Part shown: positions 1 through 9,500 of the stretch, one piece after another
Position numbering within the stretch: position 1 is the first letter of the stretch
How the letters are laid out: each line of letters begins with the position of its first letter
Assembly: GCA_002070045.1 (NCBI GenBank)
Contig: MWCN01000160.1
Coordinates: 1 to 34,232, forward strand
Direction of reading: 5' to 3'
From: Candidatus Cloacimonetes bacterium ADurb.Bin211
Lineage (GTDB): Bacteria; Cloacimonadota; Cloacimonadia; Cloacimonadales; Cloacimonadaceae
DNA: 34,232 nucleotides
Translations under genes and position numbers: made by a program
Notes under the pieces: model-generated
Database searches by the model: none
The model's input: only the letters and a program-made list of their open reading frames with translations
What the model was told of the DNA's origin: nothing

Positions 1-71
1 TCATCAAACATATTTAACATCGTGCTCATCGGGTTAATCTCAGAAGTTCTACGAGATGGTACTAGTTTCAT
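1..71 (-). CDS. Probable small heat shock protein (Hsp20), 5' end only
   Basis: The gene runs off the left edge. Only 23 complete codons are visible, reading MKLVPSRRTSEINPMSTMLN and then MFD. An N-terminus with a basic/Arg stretch followed by an NP-M...M-LNxMFDD pattern is typical of bacterial Hsp20 proteins, but no part of the alpha-crystallin domain is in the window, so the product is inferred. The start is well supported: an AGGAGG Shine-Dalgarno (minus strand, 78-83) lies 6 bases before the ATG. A CIRCE-like inverted repeat at 145-171 independently suggests a heat-shock gene. If correct, the product is an ATP-independent holdase chaperone under HrcA control. Confidence 0.5.
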   Translation of the reverse strand, partial: MKLVPSRRTSEINPMSTMLNMFD

Positions 72-108
72 TTTATACCTCCTTCTCCATTTATTAATTT
101 CTACTATT

Positions 109-136
109 AATATAATGGAAGTGAGAGAAAAAGCAA
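109..136 (-). promoter_or_regulatory. Candidate sigma-70-type promoter for the hsp20-like gene
   Basis: On the minus strand TTGCTT (131-136) is followed after 16 bases by TATATT (109-114), about 38 bases before the start codon. It lies immediately downstream of the CIRCE-like repeat, which would let a repressor bound there interfere with polymerase. The surroundings are AT-rich, so chance matches are possible. Confidence 0.4.
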
Positions 137-144
137 ATAAAAAA

Positions 145-171
145 TTAGCAGTCCCCAGTTATGTCTGCTAA
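145..171. promoter_or_regulatory. CIRCE-like operator (HrcA binding site)
   Basis: The sequence is TTAGCAGTC, nine bases, then GTCTGCTAA. This is exactly the 9-9-9 layout of CIRCE (TTAGCACTC-N9-GAGTGCTAA), with 15 of 18 arm positions matching. The arms are symmetric at 8 of 9 positions, and both carry the same C-to-G change at arm position 7, which suggests a lineage-specific variant. It lies 73 bases upstream of the hsp20-like start codon and 8 bases from the candidate -35. CIRCE is known to bind the repressor HrcA and to control groESL, dnaK and sometimes hsp20. HrcA control here is inferred. Confidence 0.6.
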
Positions 172-421
172 AAATATTCTGTGCTTAAGCCTTGAAGCAG
201 GGTTGTTTGGTTAATAAAGCTAAATTTTACAGTTTAGAACTATATAATAATAGAGAGAAAAGAAAATGTAGAAACTTTTAAAAGATAAAAAGTAACTGTA
301 GATTTCTTCGTTTTTTTGCCAGAAATAATCTTTGTTACTGGAACAATTAAAATTTAAATCTTATAAAATTACCGAAGATGATATACTATAATTTCTCCTA
401 TTCTATCTTCCAGATTCTATA
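172..421. other. AT-rich intergenic stretch
   Basis: This lies between the CIRCE-like element and the stop codon of the AEC permease gene. I see no convincing ORF or RNA gene. The only local structure is a weak 5-bp hairpin at 332-346 (TTGTT-ACTGG-AACAA), too poor to call a terminator for the leftward operon. Confidence 0.5.
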
Positions 422-1321
422 CTAATAGAAGAAATTTATAAGTAATGGTATAGTAAAGAGAGCTATAAAAGTTGAGATGGAAACTACGGTTGCAGCAAAA
501 TCACGGTCCATATTTTCTCTATCAGCCAAGATAAGGGTATTAAAACCAGCGGGAAGTGAGGAGCAGACAATAACTACGATTTGAGCTGTCCCATGTAATC
601 TAAAAACAATGGTCAATAGATAACCTATAATGAGACCCGCTCCCATTCTCAATATTACGGCAATCAGAGCTTTCCCAAGATGTTTTAGCTTAGGTTCACA
701 GGTTAATCCAAGAGCTACCATCATCAAAATTCCGGTAGGATTGCCTAGAAGTTCCAGAAATGAGATGACTGGATTAGATAGTTGTATTGGGGAAATTTTA
801 ATCAAGACCGCAAAAATAATGGCATATAAAGGAGGAAGTGTTAGAAACTTTTTTAGCTGGATTTTTTCTTTATTAGCAGAACTTCCATATTTGATTGCTT
901 GATAATAAGCAAAAGTAAAAATCATTATGGTGTTTCCAATATCAAAAAGGGAGGCACGAGCCAGTTCTTCACTGCCAATAACTTTAAAATAAGGTAGGGC
1001 GAAAGCTGTGTTCATTATCATAGTTGCTACAAGGAAACTTCCGAATGTTTGAGGTTCCATCTTCAGCTTTTTTCCTATAGCAGAAGAGATAAAATAGATA
1101 ATAACCATCACCAGCATTGCGCAGAAGGCTACTAAAAGTAAATCCAGGGCTAAAGTAGCACGGTAAATAGCCAGAATCATTAGAGGAGGGATACAGACAT
1201 TTAGAACAAAACGAAGAAGGATATGTGCATCCTCTTTATGTAACAGTTTCAGCTTTTTCAAGATAAGACCGATAAGGAAACATAAAATAAAGGTGAGATT
1301 TGGTCCCTGAAAGAAATTCAT
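422..1321 (-). CDS. AEC family (auxin efflux carrier-like) permease
   Basis: This is a 299-residue integral membrane protein with about ten hydrophobic segments arranged in two halves, the usual size and shape of the AEC/BASS-like transporter family (PF03547). Characterised members move malate, malonate or other carboxylates, or auxin in plants; the substrate here is unknown. Family-like features are the conserved proline in PPLMIL within an early helix, the NTAFALPYFK stretch in the middle, and SSLPAGFNTLILA near the C-terminus. It starts 16 bases after the phosphate transporter stop codon and is probably the last gene of that leftward operon. No clear Shine-Dalgarno precedes the ATG, so translation may be coupled to the upstream gene. 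The permease call is firm; the function is open. Confidence 0.8.
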   Translation of the reverse strand: MNFFQGPNLTFILCFLIGLILKKLKLLHKEDAHILLRFVLNVCIPPLMILAIYRATLALDLLLVAFCAMLVMVIIYFISSAIGKKLKMEPQTFGSFLVATMIMNTAFALPYFKVIGSEELARASLFDIGNTIMIFTFAYYQAIKYGSSANKEKIQLKKFLTLPPLYAIIFAVLIKISPIQLSNPVISFLELLGNPTGILMMVALGLTCEPKLKHLGKALIAVILRMGAGLIIGYLLTIVFRLHGTAQIVVIVCSSLPAGFNTLILADRENMDRDFAATVVSISTFIALFTIPLLINFFY

Positions 1322-1337
1322 AGTTGGTATAATTTTT

Positions 1338-2834
1338 TTAGAGATTATTGTTATCAGGTGGAAGATAGAAGACTTTATATAGAATTTCTAAGTCCGATTT
1401 TAGATCTTCATTATGTTTTTTATCTGCTTCAGATTGTGGTGGCTCAATCAATTTCCAGTCTGAGTATTCGGATAGAGCTTGAGCTAAATTCCATTTTCGC
1501 TTAAATTTTTTCCCATCCAATTCAGAGAGTGCTTTAAGTTGTTCATCTGTGAAACGACGGTTGAGGCCACCTTTATAAAGAAGATCTACATTGACCTGAA
1601 GAGGATAATTTTCGCATATTTGAATGATAATTTTAGCTTCTTCAGGAGAATAAAAATCTTCTGCTATAAGTTCTTTATAGAGTTCTCTTTCAGTTTTAAA
1701 GGTTCGTAAGTTGACAAATGATAGATGATTGGTGTCTATTCCGCGGCTTTCTATTTCTTTCACTGCCGCTTTATCAACTGTATAAGTGATAGGAAGTCGT
1801 ACCTGAAGCTCAAACACATTCTGACTTATGAAAAGCGCTACAAAGGAAAGAAGGAAAGCCATCAAGGGCGCAACAATCCAAGCCAGTGTTACTTTCCCCA
1901 GTACATTGTATTTAATATTTTTTCCCCCCTTAGCCAGGCCTATACCCAGTACAGCACCGACCATAGCCTGAGTGGAAGATATAGGAACTAAAGGTATAGC
2001 AGGCAAACCGATAGAAAGGAGGATATTTTGTAATCCCCGAGAAGAAAATAGAAACAGGACAAAAGTTTCCGCTAAAAGAGCTACCAACGCAGTAGCTGGT
2101 GAAAGTTTATAGATATCGTGTCCCACAGTTCCCATTACTTTATGTGAATAGGTATAGATGCCTAAAACTACCGAAAGAGCACCTATCAGATATAATTGTT
2201 GGACTCCAGTAAGGGAAAACATAGAACTAATAGTCAAATCCTTAAAAGGAGTAACTGGTACAAAAACTCCGATAGCATTAGCGATAGTGTTTGCACCTAA
2301 GAAATAAGCGGCAATAGCTCCAAATACAATTAAGGCATAACGGATAATCATATCTTGTTCCAGAAGATGAAGCCTGGAACGATTAATCCACCATCGTATA
2401 GGATAAAAGAATAAAGCAGCAATGGCAGCAGAGACAATAAAGGCAATAATCCAGCTACTGGCAATAGTAATCAGAGAATTAAAATCGGTAATATGTCCAG
2501 AAAAGTAGTTCCAGCCAATTATTGCTCCTACAATAGTTTGAGAAACAGCAACTGGAATACCAAAACGAACGATTGCCACAATGGCTAAAGCAGCCGCTAA
2601 AGCAACAGTAAAAGCACCTCCAATAGCGTCTATAGAACCCAATCTTCCAAGAGTACCAGAAGGTCCACTTCCTTCCAGAAAAGCACCTAAAGTATAAAAG
2701 ATAGATGCAATCAGGGCAGCTTGACGAAATTTAATCATACGGGTGGAAACGGCAGCACCAAATATATTACCGGTATCATTTGCTCCCATTGACCAACCGA
2801 TGAATAGACCACTTAGAAGAAAGAAATAGACCAT
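1338..2834 (-). CDS. PiT family inorganic phosphate transporter with C-terminal extension
   Basis: This is a 498-residue membrane protein of the PiT family (PF01384), cation-coupled low-affinity phosphate uptake. The N-terminal signature GANDTGNIFG begins at residue 17. A second half-signature GANTIANAIG lies near residue 179, showing the family's inverted duplication, although the Asp usual in the second repeat is Thr here. Transmembrane segments continue to about residue 365. A hydrophilic tail of roughly 125 residues follows that is not part of the minimal family and that I cannot assign. The PhoU-like gene ends 13 bases upstream, a pairing (DUF47-PiT) common in bacteria and archaea in which the PhoU-like partner is thought to control transporter activity. 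There is no strong Shine-Dalgarno, so translational coupling is likely. Confidence 0.9.
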   Translation of the reverse strand: MVYFFLLSGLFIGWSMGANDTGNIFGAAVSTRMIKFRQAALIASIFYTLGAFLEGSGPSGTLGRLGSIDAIGGAFTVALAAALAIVAIVRFGIPVAVSQTIVGAIIGWNYFSGHITDFNSLITIASSWIIAFIVSAAIAALFFYPIRWWINRSRLHLLEQDMIIRYALIVFGAIAAYFLGANTIANAIGVFVPVTPFKDLTISSMFSLTGVQQLYLIGALSVVLGIYTYSHKVMGTVGHDIYKLSPATALVALLAETFVLFLFSSRGLQNILLSIGLPAIPLVPISSTQAMVGAVLGIGLAKGGKNIKYNVLGKVTLAWIVAPLMAFLLSFVALFISQNVFELQVRLPITYTVDKAAVKEIESRGIDTNHLSFVNLRTFKTERELYKELIAEDFYSPEEAKIIIQICENYPLQVNVDLLYKGGLNRRFTDEQLKALSELDGKKFKRKWNLAQALSEYSDWKLIEPPQSEADKKHNEDLKSDLEILYKVFYLPPDNNNL

Positions 2835-2847
2835 ATCAACTGAAAAT

Positions 2848-3492
2848 CTATAATTGCCTTTTTATAGTGTAGATAGCGAGTCTATCACAGACTGCTTGAG
2901 CATAATCAGAAATCTGTTCAATATGAATAGCAAACCAGCGTAGCTGACTTTTAAGGGCAAGGTCTATATCCAGAGCAAAGATTTGACGGCGTAGTTTTTC
3001 GCCTAATTGGTCGGCTTCTCTTTCAAAGAAATAGACCTTATGAATGAAGTTATTGACCTGACTGAGGTCACGGAAGAAGGAACGAACAGCAAAGACCAGT
3101 TGTTCTACAGCAGCAGTAGAAGCGGTAGTAGTTTGCATCCAGAGATCATCCAGGACTGAAGGAATCTCTGGATTTTCTATAGAAAACTGCATCAAAGAAT
3201 CCTTCATATGGTCCATAACTTCATCCGTATTTTCCAGTATAGCCAGGACATCTCCCCGATTTTCTGGAATTAAAGTTCGTTCATATAGATAGCGTTCTAC
3301 TGCTATTCTGAGGTCATCCACCTTCTTTTCGTTCTCTCTAATTAGATTCAATCTTTCTTCAAATTGCTCGGTTCTTTCCTGTAGATAATCATCCACCGCA
3401 AAACGGAATATTAAAGCGGAATCACTAATAATATCCAGAAAGGTATCAATCTGAGATTCTACAAATTTAGTGGTTTTTAAGACCAGAGCCAT
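2848..3492 (-). CDS. PhoU-like DUF47 phosphate transport regulator
   Basis: This 214-residue, almost wholly alpha-helical protein belongs to the DUF47/PhoU-like family (PF01865), which accompanies PiT transporters. Helices rich in Glu and Asp, with motifs such as FFEREADQLGEKLRRQIF and HIEQISDYAQ near the C-terminus, match the E/D-x-x-x-D metal-binding helices of PhoU-type proteins. The frame is open upstream to 3588. I chose the ATG at 3492 because a good AGGAGA Shine-Dalgarno (minus strand, about 3496-3502) precedes it, the family similarity begins there, and the best promoter lies inside the longer frame. It is first in the leftward operon with the PiT and AEC genes. It probably modulates phosphate uptake; direct proof is absent. 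Confidence 0.85.
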   Translation of the reverse strand: MALVLKTTKFVESQIDTFLDIISDSALIFRFAVDDYLQERTEQFEERLNLIRENEKKVDDLRIAVERYLYERTLIPENRGDVLAILENTDEVMDHMKDSLMQFSIENPEIPSVLDDLWMQTTTASTAAVEQLVFAVRSFFRDLSQVNNFIHKVYFFEREADQLGEKLRRQIFALDIDLALKSQLRWFAIHIEQISDYAQAVCDRLAIYTIKRQL

Positions 3493-3528
3493 TATTTCTC
3501 CTAGGATAATCTTAAATTTCAAATTTAA

Positions 3529-3557
3529 TAAATATTTATAGTTATGTATTTTGTCAA
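3529..3557 (-). promoter_or_regulatory. Promoter for the phosphate-transport operon
   Basis: On the minus strand a perfect TTGACA (3552-3557) is followed after 17 bases by TATTTA (3529-3534), about 37 bases before the ATG at 3492. No Pho-box pattern is recognisable. Confidence 0.5.
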
Positions 3558-3615
3558 GAGTAAGCTGCAAAACTCCTTTTTTAACCATACCTATTTAAAT
3601 ATCAGGGATTTAATA

Positions 3616-3644
3616 TTGACAGTTTAATCAGAATAAGAGATTAA
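3616..3644 (+). promoter_or_regulatory. Weak candidate promoter for polA
   Basis: A perfect TTGACA (3616-3621) is followed after 17 bases by GATTAA (3639-3644), a poor -10 match. The polA ATG is 37 bases further on. It is back to back with the phosphate operon promoter. Confidence 0.35.
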
Positions 3645-3681
3645 GAAAAAAGAAGCTAAGTTTAAGAAAGGAGAAAAGATA

Positions 3682-6438
3682 ATGCGCAAAAAACTTTACT
3701 TGATTGATGGCACAGCTCTTTTGTATCGGTCTTATTATGCTTTTGTTAATAATCCGCTAATAAATAGCAAAGGTGAAAATACCAGTGCTATATATGGTGT
3801 GGTCAATTCTTTCTTGCATTTACTGGATTCTAAAAAGGCAGAAAATTTATTGATAAGCTTTGACCGCAAAGCACCCACTTTTAGACATGAACTTAGTGAA
3901 GCCTATAAAGCTAATAGGCCTCCAATGCCAGATGCACTTCTGGAACAGGTAGAACCAGTTCAAGAGTTTTTTCGGATAATAGGTCTGAAAGAAATATCCT
4001 TAGATGGTTATGAAGCAGATGATGTTCTTGCAACCTTAGCAGAGCACTTTAAACAAGATTATGATATTGTTTTTGTTACCATTGATAAAGATTATGCACA
4101 ACTGGTTGATGACAATGCAGTAATCTATGACCCAATGAAGAACATTACTCTGGATAAAGAGGCAATTTATAAAAAATATGGGATACTCCCGGAACAATTT
4201 GTTGATTTTCTGGCATTAGCAGGAGACCCCAGTGATAATATACCGGGAGTGAGGGGCATTGGAGAAGTCACAGCTGTTAAGTTACTTAAGCAATATTCCA
4301 ATCTGGATGAAATTTATGCTCATCTGGATGAAATCCCGGAAAAATTACGCATAAAGCTGATTGAAGGTAAGGATAATGCCTATCTTTCCAGACAGCTTGC
4401 CACGATAATTAGAGATGTACCTATTGAGATACCTCCGCTAGAAGCTCTAAAATTTAATACAGAATCTTTACATAAGGCAAAGGATTTTCTAACTCGTTAT
4501 GAGATAAATACGCTGAAGAGATTGATAGATAATAGATATGGACAGAAAATATCAAATTCTATACCTTCAGAGGAGCCAGATAAATTCGTACAAGGTGATA
4601 TCTTTGAAAGTGAAAATATCGTTTACTCCAGAATGGAAGATAAGAAATTTCGGGCGATACTGGCAACAGCGGAAAACTATTCTAAGCTGCTGGAAGCTTT
4701 GAAAAAGGTTAATCTGGTAAGTCTTGATACCGAGACCACTTCTGAAGATGCTATGCGAGCTAATTTAGTGGGTATTTCCTTATGCTTTAACCCTAATGAA
4801 GCCTGGTATATACCAGTTGGACATAAAGATCAAGAAAATCTACCGAAAGAAAAAATATTTAAAGAATTAAATGAAGCTTTACAGGGGAAATTGATTCTGG
4901 GACATAATATTAAATATGATATGATCGTTCTTCATCAAGCAGGTTGGAACTGGGATAATGAAATCAGAGACACTATGATTGCCGCTTATCTTTTAGACCC
5001 CGGAACCAATCAATATTCTCTGGATACCTGTGCTGCTAAGGAACTTCAATATGAAATGACTACTTTTTCCAGTTTAATTAATAAAAAGACCTGTCCCAGC
5101 TTTGATTTACTGGAAGTAGAAAAGGCTTGTGAATATTCTGCAGAAGATGCCTGGGTGGTCTATATGCTCTATCCTATCTATCTGAAAAGGCTGGAAAATA
5201 CAGGTTTAAAAGAGTTGTATGAAAATATAGAAATTCCTCTGATCCCAGTTTTACAACAGATGGAAGAGAATGGAGTAAGCATTGATACAGAAGTATTAAA
5301 GGAGATTTCCCGAAATATCAATAAAGAACTGAAAAAACTCACCGAAGAAATCTATTCCTATGCAGGTTATGAGTTTAATATCAATTCAACTCAGCAATTG
5401 GCAAAAGTTCTTTTTGAAGAAAAGAAATTACCTGCTAAGAAGAAGACGAAAAGTGGCTATTCTACCGATAGTGCGGTGCTGGAAGAGCTGGCAGAAAAAT
5501 ATGAAATTGCTGAGAAACTTCTGCAATACAGGATGTTAAGTAAACTGGAATCCACCTATGTAAGTGCTTTACCGAAACTTATCAATCCGAAAACAGGTAG
5601 AATACATTCCTCTTTTAATCAGACCGTAGCCTCAACTGGAAGACTTTCCTCTTCCAATCCAAATCTTCAAAATATACCGGTCAGAACAGAATTAGGTAAG
5701 ACTGTTCGTAAAGCCTTCATTGCTACTGACCCGGATTGGGAACTTATGGATGCGGATTACTCCCAGATAGAATTGAGATTACTGGCATTAATGTCTGGAG
5801 ACCAGGTTCTGATAGATTCTTTTAAACAAGACTTAGATATCCATCGTCAAACTGCTGCGTTAATTACCGGTAAACCCTTGAATGAAGTTACTGATGAAGA
5901 ACGGAGAAGAGCAAAAGTTATAAATTTTGGTTTGCTTTATGGAATGGGACAAAAGAAACTATCACGCGAACTGGGAATTTCTCAAGAAGAAGCCAAAAAA
6001 CTGATTGATGAGTATTTTCATCGTTTTCCAACTATCCGTGCTTTCATTAATAATTGCAAAGCAGAGGCAAGATTACATGGCTTTTGTCAGACCCTATTTG
6101 GCAGGAAGCTCTATCTTAAAAATATAAATAGTAGCAATCAAGGATTAAGATCAGAGGCAGAAAGGGTGGCAGTAAATATGCCTATTCAGGGCACTGCCGC
6201 AGACCTTATCAAGATAGCTATGATTGATATACATAAACAAATTAAGGATAATCCCAGCATTAAGATGATACTACAGGTTCATGATGAACTGGTCTTTGAG
6301 ATAAATAAAGGATTTTTGCCAGAAGCAGAGAAGCTGGTTAAAAAAGCGATGGAAGAGGCTTTACCCGAAAAATACAGTCGTATTGTTGCTTTAAAAGTAG
6401 ATATTGGACACGGTCATAGCTGGTTTGACGCTCACTGA
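3682..6438 (+). CDS. polA: DNA polymerase I
   Basis: This 918-residue enzyme is full length and has all three PolA modules. The 5' nuclease domain (about 1-290) has acidic residues at D9, D113/D114, D135, D137, D182 and D185. The 3'-5' exonuclease domain (about 330-520) keeps its catalytic set: D349 and E351 in LDTET, N409 and D413 in GHNIKYD, and Y485 and D489 in YSAED. Proofreading is therefore predicted to be active, unlike in many PolA proteins of anaerobes and thermophiles. The polymerase domain has motif A (D692 in ADYSQIELR), motif B (K745, F749, Y753 in KVINFGLLYG) and motif C (H867, D868, E869 in QVHDEL). The Phe in the O-helix is the E. coli-like residue that discriminates against dideoxynucleotides. 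It works in Okazaki fragment maturation and repair synthesis. A clear AAGGAGA ribosome site precedes the ATG. It appears monocistronic. Confidence 0.97.
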   Translation: MRKKLYLIDGTALLYRSYYAFVNNPLINSKGENTSAIYGVVNSFLHLLDSKKAENLLISFDRKAPTFRHELSEAYKANRPPMPDALLEQVEPVQEFFRIIGLKEISLDGYEADDVLATLAEHFKQDYDIVFVTIDKDYAQLVDDNAVIYDPMKNITLDKEAIYKKYGILPEQFVDFLALAGDPSDNIPGVRGIGEVTAVKLLKQYSNLDEIYAHLDEIPEKLRIKLIEGKDNAYLSRQLATIIRDVPIEIPPLEALKFNTESLHKAKDFLTRYEINTLKRLIDNRYGQKISNSIPSEEPDKFVQGDIFESENIVYSRMEDKKFRAILATAENYSKLLEALKKVNLVSLDTETTSEDAMRANLVGISLCFNPNEAWYIPVGHKDQENLPKEKIFKELNEALQGKLILGHNIKYDMIVLHQAGWNWDNEIRDTMIAAYLLDPGTNQYSLDTCAAKELQYEMTTFSSLINKKTCPSFDLLEVEKACEYSAEDAWVVYMLYPIYLKRLENTGLKELYENIEIPLIPVLQQMEENGVSIDTEVLKEISRNINKELKKLTEEIYSYAGYEFNINSTQQLAKVLFEEKKLPAKKKTKSGYSTDSAVLEELAEKYEIAEKLLQYRMLSKLESTYVSALPKLINPKTGRIHSSFNQTVASTGRLSSSNPNLQNIPVRTELGKTVRKAFIATDPDWELMDADYSQIELRLLALMSGDQVLIDSFKQDLDIHRQTAALITGKPLNEVTDEERRRAKVINFGLLYGMGQKKLSRELGISQEEAKKLIDEYFHRFPTIRAFINNCKAEARLHGFCQTLFGRKLYLKNINSSNQGLRSEAERVAVNMPIQGTAADLIKIAMIDIHKQIKDNPSIKMILQVHDELVFEINKGFLPEAEKLVKKAMEEALPEKYSRIVALKVDIGHGHSWFDAH

Positions 6439-6516
6439 AAAGAAACTTGACATTATACCCTATATAATATGTTTAGAATTAAGAGCATTGAAACTTAGTT
6501 TTTTAGGGAATATCGT

Positions 6517-6522
6517 TATAAT
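6517..6522 (+). promoter_or_regulatory. Candidate -10 box for the dikinase-like gene
   Basis: A perfect TATAAT lies 35 bases before the TTG start at 6558. The matching -35 region (around 6494-6499) is weak. A TTGACA at 6447 just after polA has no -10 at proper spacing. Confidence 0.35.
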
Positions 6523-6557
6523 CTATTTAAAATCCTAAATAATATTTGAGGATAACT

Positions 6558-9500
6558 TTGGATAAAATACAGTCTCAGGCTTTAGCCGAAAACCTGGCAC
6601 AAACACAGGTAAAAGAAATTGTTCTCTCACCTGAAAGTCAGTGGTTATTAAAGCAAAGTGCCAATTATTTTGGTATACAACAGAGAACTAAACAATTTTT
6701 AGAAGAATTCCATCATCCTTATGCTAATTGGGATGAGGTGCTATTTTTGCTAAGGCAGAGCGTGGTTGGAGATTTATGGTTCTATCTTCAGTTATCAGAA
6801 AGAGATAAGGCTCTATCCATTATCCTTGGAATCTTTGAAGAAATCTTTCAAAAAGCAGAGAAAAAAGAAACCAGACAGAAAGCTATAACCGAATTTCTAT
6901 CTTTCGTAAGTGCTTTAGCCAGTCAGGAACAGGTTCCTCAAATAGTACTTGAACATTGTCGGGAAATCTTAGAAAAATGGCATAAAGATTGCCCGAGTTT
7001 ATTTATTCCGCTTACGGGACAATGTTATAGCACATTTAAGCTTCTTTCCAACAGAATATCCCATCCAGAAAGATTACTTTCTCTATTAATATCTATCTAT
7101 CAATCTTCTCTGGAATTATGGAAATCCAGTTCTTCCATTGAGGAATGGTATGATAAATATGCTGATTTAATTACTCTAAGTCGCAGTTATCTTACGCGAA
7201 CCATAGGCACCAGATTTTATAACCAGCAATTAAACCGATTGGGCAAGATTAAAAGTATTGAGGAATTAAAAGAGATTCCTTCTTTTACCGAGATAGCTGT
7301 CCGTCATAGAGATTTGCTGGCTAAATTCCCAAGTTTACAAGAGAAAATTCATTATATCTTTTATCTTTTGAGTTTACCCACTATGAGTGGTCTCACTGAC
7401 CACCTTTTATGGGATTTTAACCGGATCTTAGGACATTTAAGAGAAACCTTGTCTGCTAAAGATATAAATGCACTCTTAGATTCTGTTTTTGAATACCTGG
7501 CTGAATATAGGGATGTGCATACCAGTATTGTGTTGGATTGTGTCCTCACTATTGGCAAAGCAGTGCTTGACCCTCAAGAGCCAGAACTGGGAAAAAGATT
7601 AATACGGAAGATAATAGACCTTGGTTTTATTCCGCCCGGGGAAATTAAAATTAACCGTGACTGGCAAATTATTGCCAATAAAAACCACATCAAAAATATA
7701 CGGGTCTGGCTTCAGCTTATCAGTATTGATCCATCATTTTGCAAGGATTTATTAGCTGCTTTAACCATATCTATAATCCAACAGGGAATCTTTGTTTCTG
7801 ATACCGATCTGTTCCAGAAAGATGTATCCTCATTTCTAAATAGCGAGATCAAACCTATTTATGTGCAAGCTAAGCATCTCCTAAGGCTTCTACCTGTCTT
7901 CTATAATGAGATTGGAGCAGAAGGTGAAATAAGGGATTTAAGCACTGAAATTGATGAACTTTGCTATCGTAAAGATTTATTGATGCACTTTGTCCGCAAA
8001 CAGGTGCACACTGAAAGTAATAATACTCAGATTCAGCTTTTACAAGAGATTTTAAATTACTGGATAGACCTTGACCCGAATCATCTGAAAGGATTGGTAC
8101 CTGAGGATGTGGAAAAATATATTAGTCATCCTGATGAACTTAATCAGAAACAGCATCAAGCAGTTAATAAGTTTTTAAACGACCATAACTTAGATGTAAA
8201 GACCCTCCTTAATCAATCCTGGCAGAGTATTGCTCCATTTTTCAAATCAATCAAAAATGAAGATATCCCCCTTAAAAAATTAGAATTGCTCTGCCGTATT
8301 TATTATTTACTATTGGATAAATATCAGCTGGACCCTTATGATATAACAAAGTTTCTCAGCCGATATAACTGGTTTGATCAGAAGGAACAACTTCGTTTGA
8401 AACAGAGCCTGGGAAGAAATGACTATGATAGCAGCATCCATCAGATGCTTAATTATATAGGCAGATTAAATAAAATCGTGCTTGACCCTCAACCCACTCA
8501 AGCCTGGGAAAATATATACTATAAAAGACATATTGCTGCTGGCATTCCTTCTATGTATGGTCAATATAGAGAACCAAAATTAGAGGCTATGGGAATAATA
8601 TTCCGTCTGGAAAATTTGGTGGAAAGACTGATTGAAAAAAGTATCAAGCAGCTAAATCTGGAATATCTGACCGCTAAGACCCTCAAGCGTATTATACATA
8701 TTCTTGAATTATATGAATTAGGACTGACTCACGAAGGTTATTCAGTTAGTGCTTTTTCCAATGCACTGGAGATGTTAAAATCCAGTCAGCGTGTTGTCAG
8801 ACTTTCCTTAGACCAATATCTTGACCTCTTCAAACAGATAAAAGATAGTATCACTGATTTGATCAATGAACATTTTTATCGTTTCTATGAACAGGAACTT
8901 AGCCATTCTCCCGTCAAGGGAGTCCCAGGAAAGTATAAAAAACAAACCTACCAGCAGATGTTCGCTGAAGAATTTTTCCGTAAGCTACTGGGAAGCTCAT
9001 TTTTAGTCCAATCAATGGACAATTTTATCTCTCAAATCATCACATCTTTGAATTCTATGAAGACTATATTTGCCCCCGAAGACCTCACTAAAGTTATGAG
9101 TTATGACCCTGATTTGCTGTTTGTGCCGCTACATACAAATAATCGGCGTCTGGATAATCAGGTGCTTTTAGGAGCTAAAGCTTATTTCCTTAAAAAAATG
9201 ATTCAGTATGAATTCCCCATACCTGCGGGAATTGTTATTACTACAGAACTTTTCCGTGCTCGTAATATAATTAATGCTCATCCAGAGATTGAGAAGGAAC
9301 TGGATGAAAAAATCCGCTTCAATGTTAGTCGCATAGAAAATTATACTGGATTGGAATATGGCAATCCAGAAGCTCCTCTATTGCTATCCGTTCGTTCTGG
9401 AGCACCTATGAGTTTACCTGGAGCGATGAGCACTTTTCTCAATATCGGGATGAATGATGAGATTACTCTTAAACTAAGCACTATGCCTAATTTTGGATGG

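Noticed and set aside
630-902. 90-codon plus-strand frame inside the AEC permease gene
   Set aside because: It is antisense to a convincing membrane protein gene and resembles no family.
3493-3588. N-terminal extension of the PhoU-like frame
   Set aside because: The extra 32 residues have no ribosome site, contain the likely promoter, and precede a well-supported ATG at 3492.
6447-6468. TTGACA with TATAAT just after polA
   Set aside because: The two boxes are only 10 bases apart, too close for a sigma-70 promoter.
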